NCBI GenBank assembly: GCA_021464525.1
Contig: JADRCO010001124.1
Coordinates: 1 to 22,330 of the forward strand
DNA from: Rhizophagus sp. LPA8_4_AMF
Taxonomy: Eukaryota; Glomeromycota; Glomeromycetes; Glomerales; Glomeraceae
Direction: 5' to 3'
Length of the DNA: 22,330 bases
Shown here in pieces: positions 9,831-21,006 of the stretch. The stretch's first letter is position 1, and every line of letters starts with the position of its first letter. The position numbers were made by a program, and so were the translations under genes. The notes below the pieces were generated by a model that worked only from the letters and a program-made list of their open reading frames with translations, was not told the origin of the DNA and ran no database searches.

Positions 9831-12252
9831 TATAATACAATAATAGCAATATAATAGTTTGAATTAATTTAATTAATTATTTTATAAAAAAAAATCATAC
9901 GTTCTAACATTATTAAAAGAGAATTTGTTTAAGGTTAAATAGTACTAGCGATATATAAACTTCAAATTATACAAACTTAAAATAGATGAGACATTAAATA
10001 GTGAATATTAAAGATACATACCGTAATTAGAGTAATAATTTTTTTCATAGAAATTTTTTAAAAATGAGACGATATTTATTATTTAATAAATTGAGTTAAT
10101 TACTGTATATCCAATTTTAAGCATATAAAAAATTGATATTTATTTTAATGATCAAATATATTAAAATGTAGGAATCATTCATACGCAAATAAAAGAGGTA
10201 TGTTACACATTAAATTGTTAATAAGAAAAAAAACTAACTGTGTACAGTAAAGCAGTATGTGAATATACTATTACTTAAGGTCGTTCCAAATTAATTATAA
10301 TATAACGTCTCCTCTATTCTTGAAATTTTAAAAGTAATTAAAACATATATGATTAAAGCACCCCTCCCTAATTCAACTAATTACTAGGTTGGAACGGCGT
10401 ATACTGAATAAACAAACAATTATTTGATGATTAATATTTTTTTTTTTTTAGCATTCGATTTCTTTTCAATTGACAATAGTGATTTGCATTAACTGGTCTT
10501 CTGAAAATAAGACTAAAGGCCCGAAATTAAAAAAAAAAACAAATACCGTAAAGTTTAGATATATATGCATCCCTTTTTTGCACGTAATGCCAGCCGAGCA
10601 CATCATAATGTAGGCCAAAATTGACATAATTCTGGTAAGGGTGCTTATTTTCAGGACTTTACGAGATATTGTTACACAGATACACAGATCATTTGACGAT
10701 GGTGATTCGGCTGAATTTCGGCATACAGCTGACCTAATCACCATGATTATAAAAAAATACTTAGTATAAGTTATACTAAGTATAAGTTATACCCACCAAA
10801 GAATTAATATATAAAGACTCGCTGAACGAAACGGAAAAAGGATGGAATTTTTGGTTTTATTATTAGTTTTAGTTTTAGATAGTTTTCATATTGCAGATCG
10901 CCGAATGAGGCAACAATATTGTTTATTTTATGATTTCTATGTTAGTTTATTAGTGTACTTGTACGCAGATCCTAAATTTATTGTATTATAAACTAGTGAC
11001 GGGGACCGTTAGAGGGTCCGAAGCGGGTTTCACGGTTCTAGTGTTTTAATTTATTTTAAATGTATTTCTAGAGTTACATTTCTAGTATTAAATAAGTAAA
11101 TCGAACACAATTAATATAAAATTAAGATGAGAAATTTTTTCTTTACAATGAAATAAGAAACATAATAAGTGAATCAAATAATGTATTTACTAAACTTAAA
11201 CTCAATTAATTAATAACTCAATCAATTAAAAATAGTTTAATTTAAAGTCTAAATTAGCTACGCGAAACATAAATTAGTCTTTTCCTAAATCGCCTTCCTA
11301 TCCATACCCTAAATGATGCGTTGGAGGAAAGTATTGCAAAGCTTTCCTAACTTTACCTTAAGCTGGTATTGTAAGAAAATTTCGTGCCTAGCATAGATCA
11401 CGTTCTGGACGGACATCATTTGCATGGATGAAGTCTACTATATATGTAGATGACACTACTACCACCAAATTTATATGTAAAATACTACCCTCGTGACATT
11501 TAAGGGGATGTGAAAAATATTTTTGGTGGAAAAAAAAATAACCTAGTCCCCCAGATAAATATACACATCGAAAACGGTGTGGGCGTGATGATGCGGTGAT
11601 GAATATTTTTAGGGTCACGTGGGGTAGAAAATTTGGTGGTAATACTGGAGATGATGACAAACATTGCATAGACGTAAATGTCCTCCGCATCCGCTTCGGA
11701 CAATAAAGTCTATGATAATTAACACAAGTAATACAATTTAACTGATACATTATTCTTTTATTATCACGTGACTTTGACGCAAAATCGATAGTAACAATAT
11801 TAAATAATCCTCAAAGCAATAAAAATTATTACAACGATTACAAACGTTAAATGGCTTCATTAAAAATTAAGCTTATTGCCTGTTTATATGTATCGTATAA
11901 GATCACGATCAAAGATTATCGCGACTAAAATGCATGAATTTATAACGTAGAAATAAGATATTGTGATATAATAATTTAATATCATATATTCACGCAATTC
12001 AAGGATGTTATATTACTTAGAATCAAATATTTATGAAAATTAGTATATAGATAATCGATAATTTATTTTTAATAAGTTCTCACTTTTTCACTTTTTCACT
12101 TGTCATTTATTTAATAATTGATTTTATTCAAATATATATAATATACAAAAGGTACATAGTAAATAATATAATTGAAATAACATAACTAAATAATCACAAG
12201 ATAAATATTTAAAATATATACAAAAAAAGGTTTTAACCATTTATTCCTCAAA
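9831..12252. other. 2.4 kb convergent intergenic region
   Basis: The 3' flanks of the Kelch gene (plus) and the VLIG gene (minus) face each other here. No convincing gene is present; frames at 10466-10744, 11388-11750 and 11500-11703 lack protein-like composition. Notable items are a possible short element with ends around CGTTCCAA/TTGGAACG (about 10280-10397), a hairpin with ATGGTGATT/AATCACCAT arms (about 10699-10744), CTTAGTATAAGTTATAC repeats (about 10760-10795), a GC-rich hairpin near 10995-11040 (GGACC..GGTCC), the inverted repeat at 11450-11655, and three ACTTTTTC repeats near 12082-12105. Confidence 0.5.
11450..11655. repeat. Imperfect inverted repeat, possible foldback relic
   Basis: The left arm, at about 11453-11498, contains ACCACCAAATTT followed by CTACCCTCGTGAC. 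The right arm, at about 11606-11647, is the inverse (GTCACGTGGGGTAG, then AAATTTGGTGGT). The left arm carries a short insertion between the two blocks. Spacing and arm divergence suit an old foldback element, but I could not identify terminal ends or a target duplication. Confidence 0.45.
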
Positions 12253-15200
12253 TTATTCTGGAATAAGACTTCCGTATCTGGATCCCCATGAAGGATCAGT
12301 GTTATCAATCATGTCATATTTTTCACATAGTTCACTTTTAAGTTTCCACCAAATTGCACGCATTTTTGCTACATGTTCATCAGATGGTTCTGAGCGAGGA
12401 AAAGGAAGCCATGATGGATGATATTTAGTCAAAAATTCAGTGAGTGGTAAGTAAATTGAATCCTTTTGATGTCCCCATCTTCCATCATGGGCTTCATCTT
12501 CAGTACATACAATTAAAGTTGGATGCCCTGTACGTACACTTCGAAAGCCAGTAAAAGCTGGAAGTAAATGTTTATATGCTTGATGTTGAGTATGACCATC
12601 ATCTGGTAGCTCACACTTGGAAGAACAAAGTGGACATCTTGCTGAACAACCAAGTTCATTCCAATAAGACATCAGGATGTTTTTTGTTACCAAATGAGCT
12701 CTCATTCTTTCTTTTGTTATAAATCTTTCCGTATTAATCCATGTAGTTTGCATATTTGTAAGACTTTTAATCAAAGATTTACAAAGTAAGTTACAAAAAT
12801 CGACAGGTTTTTCAATAGTAAAACTTCCAAGTAAATTATCTGAATCTTTTAAAATATCAGAAAGATCATACTCTGGTACCGTTTCCTTCATGTTAATGTT
12901 ATATTTACGTTCCATAAATATTCTCATTGAATTATATTCATAAGAAATTGATTTCCCAGACAAATAAAGAAAAAATTTTGATAACGGTAATTGATCGTAA
13001 CTTTGTTTTGGATCAAATAATTCATTCCATTCAGATATGCCTTTTAATAGACTATCCTTTGTATTTATATAATATTCATCAATTTCACGTAATATAGATT
13101 CTACCAAAATTTCGCTATACGTATTATAATCGGTATTAAAAAGATCGGACATATATTCTGTTGGATTTTTAAGATATTCTCGAATTGCATTTATGTTTAA
13201 TACACCAAAACTTTGACTATAAGCATGATTTGTTGCTGTGTGCGTATCCATCCAACCTTTTCTTAAATAGATTTGAAGTTTTTGGTCTATCGTTTTTTCT
13301 TTCGCGTCCAATTGTTGTCTAAATGCTATTAATATATAATTAAGAACTTCCTTGGAAAGACTTTCATTAGAAAAATCTGTTAAAATCTTTTGAAATGATA
13401 ATAATAATTTTTTTTTCAGGTTATCCAATTTTTCTTTTTGTTGATTTTCCCATTCAATAGTATTATTCCTCAACGTCTTATACATTTGTGATCTTAAATA
13501 TTTCTGTAAATAAAATAATTGACATTAGATTAATACGTGTAATCATGTATGAAACTATTTTATCGATAATTGATAATTATAATATGTATAATAAATAATT
13601 ACCTCAAAAAAATCAAGATCAGATTTGAACTCAATCTTATTATTCAATGCTTGCGTAAATTCAAATAGACAATTACATAAAATTCCAAGCCATTTGGTCG
13701 CTTGCCCATATTCAATATGTAGAGATAATTTTTGTTTTAAGTCATAAATAATTCCTTTAATTGTTTGTTTCAATTTACTTTCGATTTCTTCCGCAATTTT
13801 TCTTTTATTCATCGTATTCTTCTTTACGGTAAAGAAATTAAAATGAGAATTAATTTCTATTATATTTTGAATTTGTTCTACGTCAATACTAATATGTTCT
13901 TCTAACGTTGATGGTTTCGTTATACTTGTCCAAAAATCTCTTTTAAATTTTTCTTTTTCTTTTTGTTTTGAACCTTGACGAACTGTTGAACTAAAATCAT
14001 TAACAGCGTTATTAAATGTTACTTGAACATGCTGCTTCAATTCTTCTGATTGTAATACAATTTGTCGATTAAATTCTATTTTATCATCTTCTACTTCTTT
14101 CCAAATTTCTTCAAATATTTTTGTACATTCAGCTTCATTCCTTTTTAAATTAGTAGTATTTAATCCTTTGATTTTTTTACCAACTTTATCTATAGCACAA
14201 TCTGATAACCAAGAATCTTTATATTCTTGTATTAATAACATCCATTGACCTTCTTGTTCTCTTCTTTCTTCTGCGATCATATTATAAATTAATCTTTTAC
14301 CTTCTTCTACAGTATTAGTATCAAATTGTTCTTGTACTAATTCTGAATAATTTTTTAAATTATCTTTTGTCCATTTATCTGTAAGTATATCTAATTCTTT
14401 TCTAAATTCTGTTTCAATTTGATTCCATTTTGAATAATCTGATTTAATTTTTTTAACATAATCAATGATTATAATTTTAGAATTTGTGGTAAATTCTGAT
14501 AATTTATAATCCTTAATATCATTAACAATATAACGCATTTGATGCCATGCTTGTATCGCTTTAAAACTTTCAAAATGAAGAAAACTTCCATATGTATTGA
14601 TTTTACTCCATACGGTCTTCATATATGGAATAAATCCTAAAAACAAAATTGAATCGCTTTAATTAAATTATATTTCAAATAATTGTATTTATGAATATCA
14701 AATAATTTTTAGTACCTTGTACATTTGTAAATTGCTCCGATGTATTCTTATGTAATAAAGCAGATTTTAAGAGCGATTGTCGTAAACTTGAAACTTTTGC
14801 CGGAAATACCTCCTATATAAAATAAAGAATTAATTAATTTGAATTTAATTTGTGATCTTAAATAATGACGACTGTACGTGCCAAGAGATAGGTCACCGTA
14901 TGTTACATGATTTTAATATAATCAGAAATAAAATAAATTGTTTAACTCGATACTTACGGCTGGTAAATTAACATTTTCGGTTTTACCAATATTGGCGACA
15001 CGAGGACGAAAATCATCTTGATAACAACAGAATGCATTTTCTAATAAATGAACGTCTTGTTGTTCAACTGACATAAAATCCTCTAATGTATCTACACAAC
15101 CAGGGATCTGTTTAAACATTTTTTTAAGTCCATCAACGATATCCTTAAATGCTGGTTCTTGAGCTTCTATCGTATCAACCATATCACGAAGTACGAAATG

Positions 15201-18200
15201 TAATCTTGGTTTTGATTGTCTATGTCTAAGAGCGTCCAAATGCCACGAAGATACTTCTAATATATCACCAATATCTCTTGTTAATCCTTTCGTATTAATT
15301 ATTACAATTTGTGAACACATTAACGCTAAAAGTGTTATCTTTTTATCAAAGCTAGTACGATGAGTAATATATTTTTGAGCTGTTGATGCCATTCCTTCAG
15401 AATCAAGAATTAACAAATCAATTATTTTTCCGTTAAAATTTGCGGTTCGATAACTCATATATACTCCTTTAGTACTAAAAAAAAATGATGATTAGTCATT
15501 AAGAAAAATAAAATGACCCGTTCTAAATGACACGTTCTATAAAATACTTACCATCTTGAAGCTGAAGTTGCAAATCCGCAATGGAATAAATAATTTAAAA
15601 GAGTGGATTTTCCTGAGCTTTCAAGTCCAATGACTGAAATTACTATTAATCTTCGTTCAACATTTGTCATCAAGTTACTCAAAACATTGGATAAAAACTT
15701 TGTTGGAAGAGAACGTAATGATAAACCATCGAGTAATTGTAAAGGCTCTCCTTCAAGAATCCATGTTTTATACGCTCCTTGTAAATTTTTTTGATTGACA
15801 TTATATCTGATTAAAAATAAAGTTGAAAAAGTTTATTTAAAAAAAAACAAATTATTATTATTTCTCATAAACAATCAATAAATTGATTTAAAATACTTAC
15901 AATTGTTTTAACACCGTATTCGTTTCATTATGGTTTAAAATTGAATTATTTGTTGAATGATTTGAATATTTTAATTCAGATAATATAATAAATTCACGCC
16001 AAAAATCATGAATAGAAATATCATTTCGTTCAATTATCTGTTTAATTTCAGTTCTTTCAATATCATTATTTGAAAATTGTAATTCACGTAAATATTTTTT
16101 AAAATAATCATCAATTTGACAAGAAAAATCTCTTAATTTTTCTATATTATTCTCATTAATTAATTTTGCAAAATCAATAAAAATTGATAATGGTTCTTTT
16201 GTACCAAGTTCTAATTGTTCTTTTCGACATTGTTGTATTCTAATTAAAATATCTCCTTCAGACATGAATTTTGAATTCACTTGTAATTCTGTTGTGGATC
16301 TCTTATCATTTAATGCTTCAATCTCATGTTCTAAATGAGTCGCACGAAAAATATCTGATCTGCTCTCAAATTTAATGAGTTTCATTTTAGAAGCGAATAA
16401 AGATTCTTCAATTTCACTCTTCCAAATATTTAAAGATTCTTTATCTTTTTCTGATAATTTAATATATAATGGTGGACAAATTATTTTTGTTCCAGGTTTT
16501 AATAATTGCTCCAATACATCATCTTTTTTCTTTTCAATGAATTGATTCGTATCTTTGACAATTTGTTCAATTTTAATACATTCAGATTTGAAATGTGATT
16601 CCAATAATTTTTTTATTATCTTTTTACGTTTACTAAAATGATCATCATTTTTTGATCTACTCCAATATATAACTGATATTTTTGAATTATAAGTATCATT
16701 AAGTTTCGGTATCATAGTTTTAATAAGTAAATTTAATTCATTAGATGGAGTATTTCCATTAAAATCTCGATCATTTATATGTAAAAACATATAAAATGCG
16801 AAACTTGAAAATTTATTAATTAAACTAAGAAAAATTTGATTTGGATTTTCTTCAAAATATATTTCAGCTATAGCAACAGGTTTACGTCCATAATTTTCAG
16901 AAGCGGGATGAAAAGAAATATCAATTGAACCAGATGTAGTAATACTTGGATCATCTTCACGATGTTTACAAATGATTGGATAAAGTTTTTTTGTGAATGG
17001 TGAAATTAATTCGCTCGTACTTAAATTAAATGATAATAACAGATGATAAACATCTTGTAATGTTAAACTATGTAATTCTCTTAATACTCGAAGACCTTTT
17101 TGATAAAATTCATTTTTATTTGTGAATAATAATGGGATAGGAATATTTGCTCGAGTAAGTGAAAGTAAGATTTTTGAAAGTGCTTTTTTTGGTACTTTAT
17201 CCAAGAAAGCTACAAGATAATCCTTTCCCTTACAATTGGCTAAACGTTTTAATAATTGTGAAGGATCGTTAAGTTCTTTAGAAATCGAAATTTGTTGAAT
17301 ACAATCCTGAATACGTTGTAATGGAATGGTTCTATTAATTATATCTACAATATACGGGAATATATTTCTAAGAATTCCTTGTTTAGGATCCTTCAAGCGA
17401 GACACTACTTCAACTTTAAATACTTCTTCGGTCAATTCATCAGTTACAAAATTCGTAGCATCATAATTGATTTCTTCTTTTCCGAAAGTCACGCAAAAAA
17501 ATTCTTCAAGCGATATGTCATCTGAAGATTCGGATTCAGTTTCTTCATCGGACGAGTCATTAGAATTATCAGATATATTATCATCATATTCATCAATTGT
17601 TTGTTCATTAGAATCAAAATCACGTGAAATTGTAGATTGATTCCAATTATCTAATAAAATATAAATTGATTAATTACTATCGTTTTTATAAATAATGGTA
17701 AAGATCAAGATAAATTATTTCTTACTTGACTCGATATTATTTGAAATATTATGACAGGATATATATGATTCATAAATTGTAAAATAATTTATCATATTTT
17801 TAATTCTATCAAGTTCTTTTGATAATATTTCAGGTGCAGATTGTTTGATGTTCTTTACGTATTCTCCTCTCATTCCATTAAGAATATTATCACTTTTATA
17901 ATCGAAAGTATGATCAATCTCAAATAATAATTGAGGGAATTTATTCAGGATCGACATGGGATCAGAAGGATCGATGGACGATAACATATTCTTGGGATGA
18001 TGTTTATTATAATTATCAACAATGTTGTTGGTAACTAAAATAAAATTAAATAATAAATTAACGTGCCTGAAAATTATTACACGATCATATTCGAGAAAGA
18101 ATATAAAAATTTACCTTTTGAAAGAATATTGTCCATATTCGTTGACTGAAATTTGTACGTGAGTCTTTTTTGAAAATTTAACATAGCATTAGAAAATTCG

Positions 18201-19304
18201 TCGAGATTGTTACGAGTGATTTCAAATGGTGCTTGTCCAACGACAAGTTGTTCGGCTAATATCGTTGCTGTTGATATAGCAATTCCAAGGTACATACTGG
18301 AAAATTGGTTAAATGATACAAAATATGTTCGTTAGTAACGTATAAGAGTTATATAACTACACACCGCTAATACCGCTAATATGTACCTTTTATGCCAAGA
18401 ATTGCAGTTAAATGAGTTAAATGCCGAATCGCCAATTACACATACAAATTGACCATCAAGCTGCTGATAACTTTTATAAAATTCTTTGGATACTAATAAT
18501 TCTTCAGAACTCTTGGTGATTGATAACGATTCTTCATCATCAACATTAACTTCAAAAAATTTAAAGCCATCTCGAATCAAATTGATAAACCAAGGATTAC
18601 TCTTTATCGAATTTAAAGCTGAGTCAACGTTAAAATCAATATTATCATATTCAGATTTTGATAAATTTATTTTAAGAAAATTTTGATTATTATTTTGTTC
18701 CAAAAAATATCTTGTTTGTAATAATGATAAAATTTCTGTTTCATTATTTTGTAGTTGATTTTTCGTAGTTGGAAAATTAATCTTCAATTCATAACTTTTT
18801 AAGATAACTTCTTTATCAAACCGGTAATTATCATGAAGATTAACGCTATAACCATCTGCGAGAACCAATAAGTCATATTGATGGGTACTTGTAGGGTAAA
18901 ATCTAAAAAAAAAAATAGGAGAAATATTAATAAACGCCATTAATCGTGGGCTTATTATAAACATATTTTTGATATTTTATAACTTGCCTTTTTTTAATAA
19001 CTTGAACAAAATTATTAGATGATTTTAGAATTAGTTCTAAAAGTTTATTCTCCAATTCGTCCATAAAATATACTGATTGTTCAGAAAAAATTTCTTTAAA
19101 AACAGCTGCGGAAGAAACATAATCACATATGTTTCTTGGAAGACGTAAAAAATCATTTTCATTGACTATAAAAAGTTGGTTCTTTGAATTATAGGTATGA
19201 TAAATTGTAATTTTTCCGGAAATATTTTTTGTAACAAAAATTTCAGATAAATAAAAGGCAAATATGAGACCAGAAAGTCCTTCGTTACAAACGACAATAT
19301 GCAT
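12253..19304 (-). CDS. FAD-monooxygenase-like / VLIG-type giant GTPase fusion
   Basis: Ten exons: 19304-18988, 18902-18387, 18296-18115, 18034-17726, 17650-15901, 15806-15552, 15474-14958, 14812-14716, 14636-13603 and 13503-12253. They total 6228 nt (2075 residues) with no internal stop. Residues 1-~300 resemble a PHBH-fold flavoprotein: HIVVCNEGLSGL near the start, DLLVLADGYS at 116-125 (DG motif), VIGDSAF at 261-267 followed by LGIAISTATILAEQL (GD motif region). Residues ~452-494 are an acidic Ser/Asp/Glu linker. From ~495 it follows the VLIG family (IPIPLLFT block). The G domain is at about 1055-1290 with P-loop GLESSGKS 1085-1092, SASRCTKG switch I (~1106-1113), DSEG 1134-1137 and VLRD 1204-1207. 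A helical Lys/Glu-rich region precedes a C-terminal Cys/His cluster (1945-1971). Animal VLIG proteins are interferon-inducible large GTPases; here a GTPase of defence or membrane type is inferred. An alternative is two adjacent genes split between exons 3 and 4. AATAAA lies just after the stop (12245-12240). Confidence 0.87.
14958..15806 (-). other. VLIG-type G domain exons (6-7)
   Basis: Exon 6 ends in the P-loop GLESSGKSTLLNYLF and the SASR- half of switch I. Exon 7 begins inside the next Cys codon, so SASRC-TKGVYM is only restored after splicing (donor ATG|GTAAGT, acceptor TTTTAG|TACTAAA). Exon 7 carries DSEGMAST and LHFVLRD, the GBP/VLIG-style G4 with Arg-Asp in place of NKxD. All nucleotide-binding motifs are intact, so GTPase activity is plausible. 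Confidence 0.88.
18115..19304 (-). other. FAD-monooxygenase-like N-terminal module (exons 1-3)
   Basis: Three landmarks of class A flavoprotein monooxygenases occur in the right order. A beta-alpha-beta start (residues 3-36) has NxGxxG in place of GxGxxG. DLLVLADGYS fits the D-x-x-x-x-A-D-G-x-S pattern. VCVIGDSAF followed by LGIAISTATILAEQLV fits the GD motif plus the helix that closes over the flavin. The module is short (~300 residues), so the substrate-binding part is compressed. The ribose-binding acidic residue at the end of beta-2 is His36 (ITIYH). It may bind FAD weakly or be a pseudoenzyme. The assignment is by eye. Confidence 0.6.
18903..18987 (-). other. GC-AG intron 1 of the VLIG gene
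   Basis: The donor reads AAAAAAAG|GCAAGTT and the acceptor is a long T-tract ending TTTAG|ATTTTACCC. This 85-nt intron joins VIKK to RFYPTST in frame. A nearby GT (AAATAT|GTTTAT) would be out of phase. Apart from the C, the donor matches the extended consensus AG|GCAAGT expected for functional GC-AG introns. Confidence 0.7.
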
Positions 19305-20556
19305 TTTATTATAAATAACTGTTTTTATTGTAAACTTTTGCGAAAGTTGGGGACAAAACTTTCTTGTTCAAAAAAAAATAAAAAAAAAGGGATAAATATC
19401 TTTAAGAAGTTTTTCCGGAATTTCAACACGTGTGAATATATATATTTATTATTAGCCAATCGTTTAGAAAAACACTTTTTTATTTAAGAGTTCATTTTGT
19501 TTCTCTTATGGCTTTTATGGATCAAACTTTAGTCGATCAGGAACGATCTTTCTTTTTTTGATTAAATTAAAAAACTTTAGTTCTTTCTTTAGTTTAGCTG
19601 ATTATACTTTATTACGTTTTATTTTATTTGTTTGATTTCGTAAAAGGAAATATGTTTCTTTATTAAGTTTTTGAAATTTTGAAATTTCTGATACTAATAT
19701 TGTCGATTTTATGATTGTTCTGATGATATTACTGCGAGTTACAAGCAATCCATTATATTGTACTTTTTTCTATATTAAATAAAAGATATTATTTGATTTT
19801 AACTATGGTTATTTAATAAACAAAAAAATTTGAATCACGGATCACGGACTTCTACAAAATAATCATGTGCATTGAACTATCATGACAAATGGTGATCATT
19901 TTCACAATTTTTACATCCGTACATCCGTTATTATCCGGAGAAAATTTTGTTCATCCCCGATCTCATACTGTTTTTTTTATGTGAACTCAAAATAACATAT
20001 CCCAGATTTTGTTACGCAAAATATCAACGTTACCTCGGATATTCCTAGAATTGTGCATGAGTATGCAGCAATGTAAATGATGATATAACAAAAAAGACAA
20101 AAAATAGAATACTTCTGGATTATTAACTTCTACTAGGAAGATAATAACAAAATGATTGCGGTATTATTTGAACTTCATTTATACATGATTGTTATTATGC
20201 AGGAACTTTCTTCAAACCAAAATTCTGCAATTATTTTATTCGATTAAATATCATGCACACGTACAAAAAATGTATATGATATTTCTCTATTAACAAATAC
20301 TTTTATAAATACCGTTCTATTTCCTACATTTGTAACTAGTTTATTTTATAAAATGGTTTCATTTGTAATCTTGGGAGACATTTTTTCGTTTATCCATATT
20401 CCAAGAAAGACTTCTGTGTCCACAAAAGGCTACCATTGTTTTATAATATTATTTTGATAATCAACTACGGGTCGGTCCATATCTTTTGGTTTGTCGTTTG
20501 CGAAGTTTGTAACCATATAATCTGTTTTTCAATAGTTATATATCTACTGTTCTCTT
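19305..20556. other. Upstream region of the VLIG gene, gene-free
   Basis: AT-rich DNA upstream of the minus-strand GTPase gene. A CCAAT word (AGCCAATCG near 19456, inverted relative to the gene) lies about 150 bp from the start codon and could be a promoter element. I see no convincing frame, RNA gene or repeat in the remaining ~1.2 kb. A 62-codon frame at 19299-19487 is low-complexity and overlaps the start of the gene. Confidence 0.4.
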
Positions 20557-20751
20557 ATGTATCCGGTTACAGTTAGTGATAAATTAAAACACAAATATGA
20601 ATTAGCGGGTTCTAGTGCAGGGCCTACAGAACTTATTCACGGAAATGGATTTGACTTTATTTTGTGTGGTATCTCACGCCTTCTTAATAGTACTCCAATG
20701 AAAAAAATTTCGCTTTGTCTTTTATTACTTTTCTCGCATTTTTTCTTTTAA
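20557..20751 (+). CDS. Small unrecognised ORF (weak)
   Basis: A 64-codon frame beginning MYPVTVSDKLKHKYELAGSS. The first ~48 residues have a balanced composition unusual for this AT-rich background; the end becomes a Leu/Phe-rich hydrophobic run. It matches no family I know. It could be a first exon, a gene relic or chance. Confidence 0.2.
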   Translation: MYPVTVSDKLKHKYELAGSSAGPTELIHGNGFDFILCGISRLLNSTPMKKISLCLLLLFSHFFF

Positions 20752-21006
20752 CAGTCTATGGACATGTCTTAATTAAAAAACAAATCCTATTCTAATACTC
20801 TTCTGAACAAATATTCTGACATTTGTTTTCCAATTACATATCGATAGTCTTTGTCTTTTCGGTATTTTAAATCTTCCTATAATGACTGTTGTCTAGGATA
20901 AATTAAATTCATGATATATCCTCTCGGTATACGAAAATGATAGAAAAAAGTAAACTGATGGACATGTTTCATAGACTGTTGATGACAAAATAATGGCAAT
21001 CACAAT

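Noticed and set aside
10280..10397. Possible short element with CGTTCCAA/TTGGAACG ends
   Set aside because: Only 8 bp of clean terminal match and no convincing target duplication, so not called as a mobile element.
11388..11750. 120-codon minus-strand frame
   Set aside because: Covers the inverted repeat between convergent genes, and a second frame overlaps it; composition and context do not suggest a protein.
3833..11770. TCACGTGAC palindromes (near 3833 and 11764) as E-box type regulatory sites
   Set aside because: One lies inside a MITE and the other is in a convergent intergenic region; neither is at a promoter, so there is no support for regulation.
15603..15794. 63-codon plus-strand frame
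   Set aside because: Antisense to the P-loop exon of the VLIG gene.
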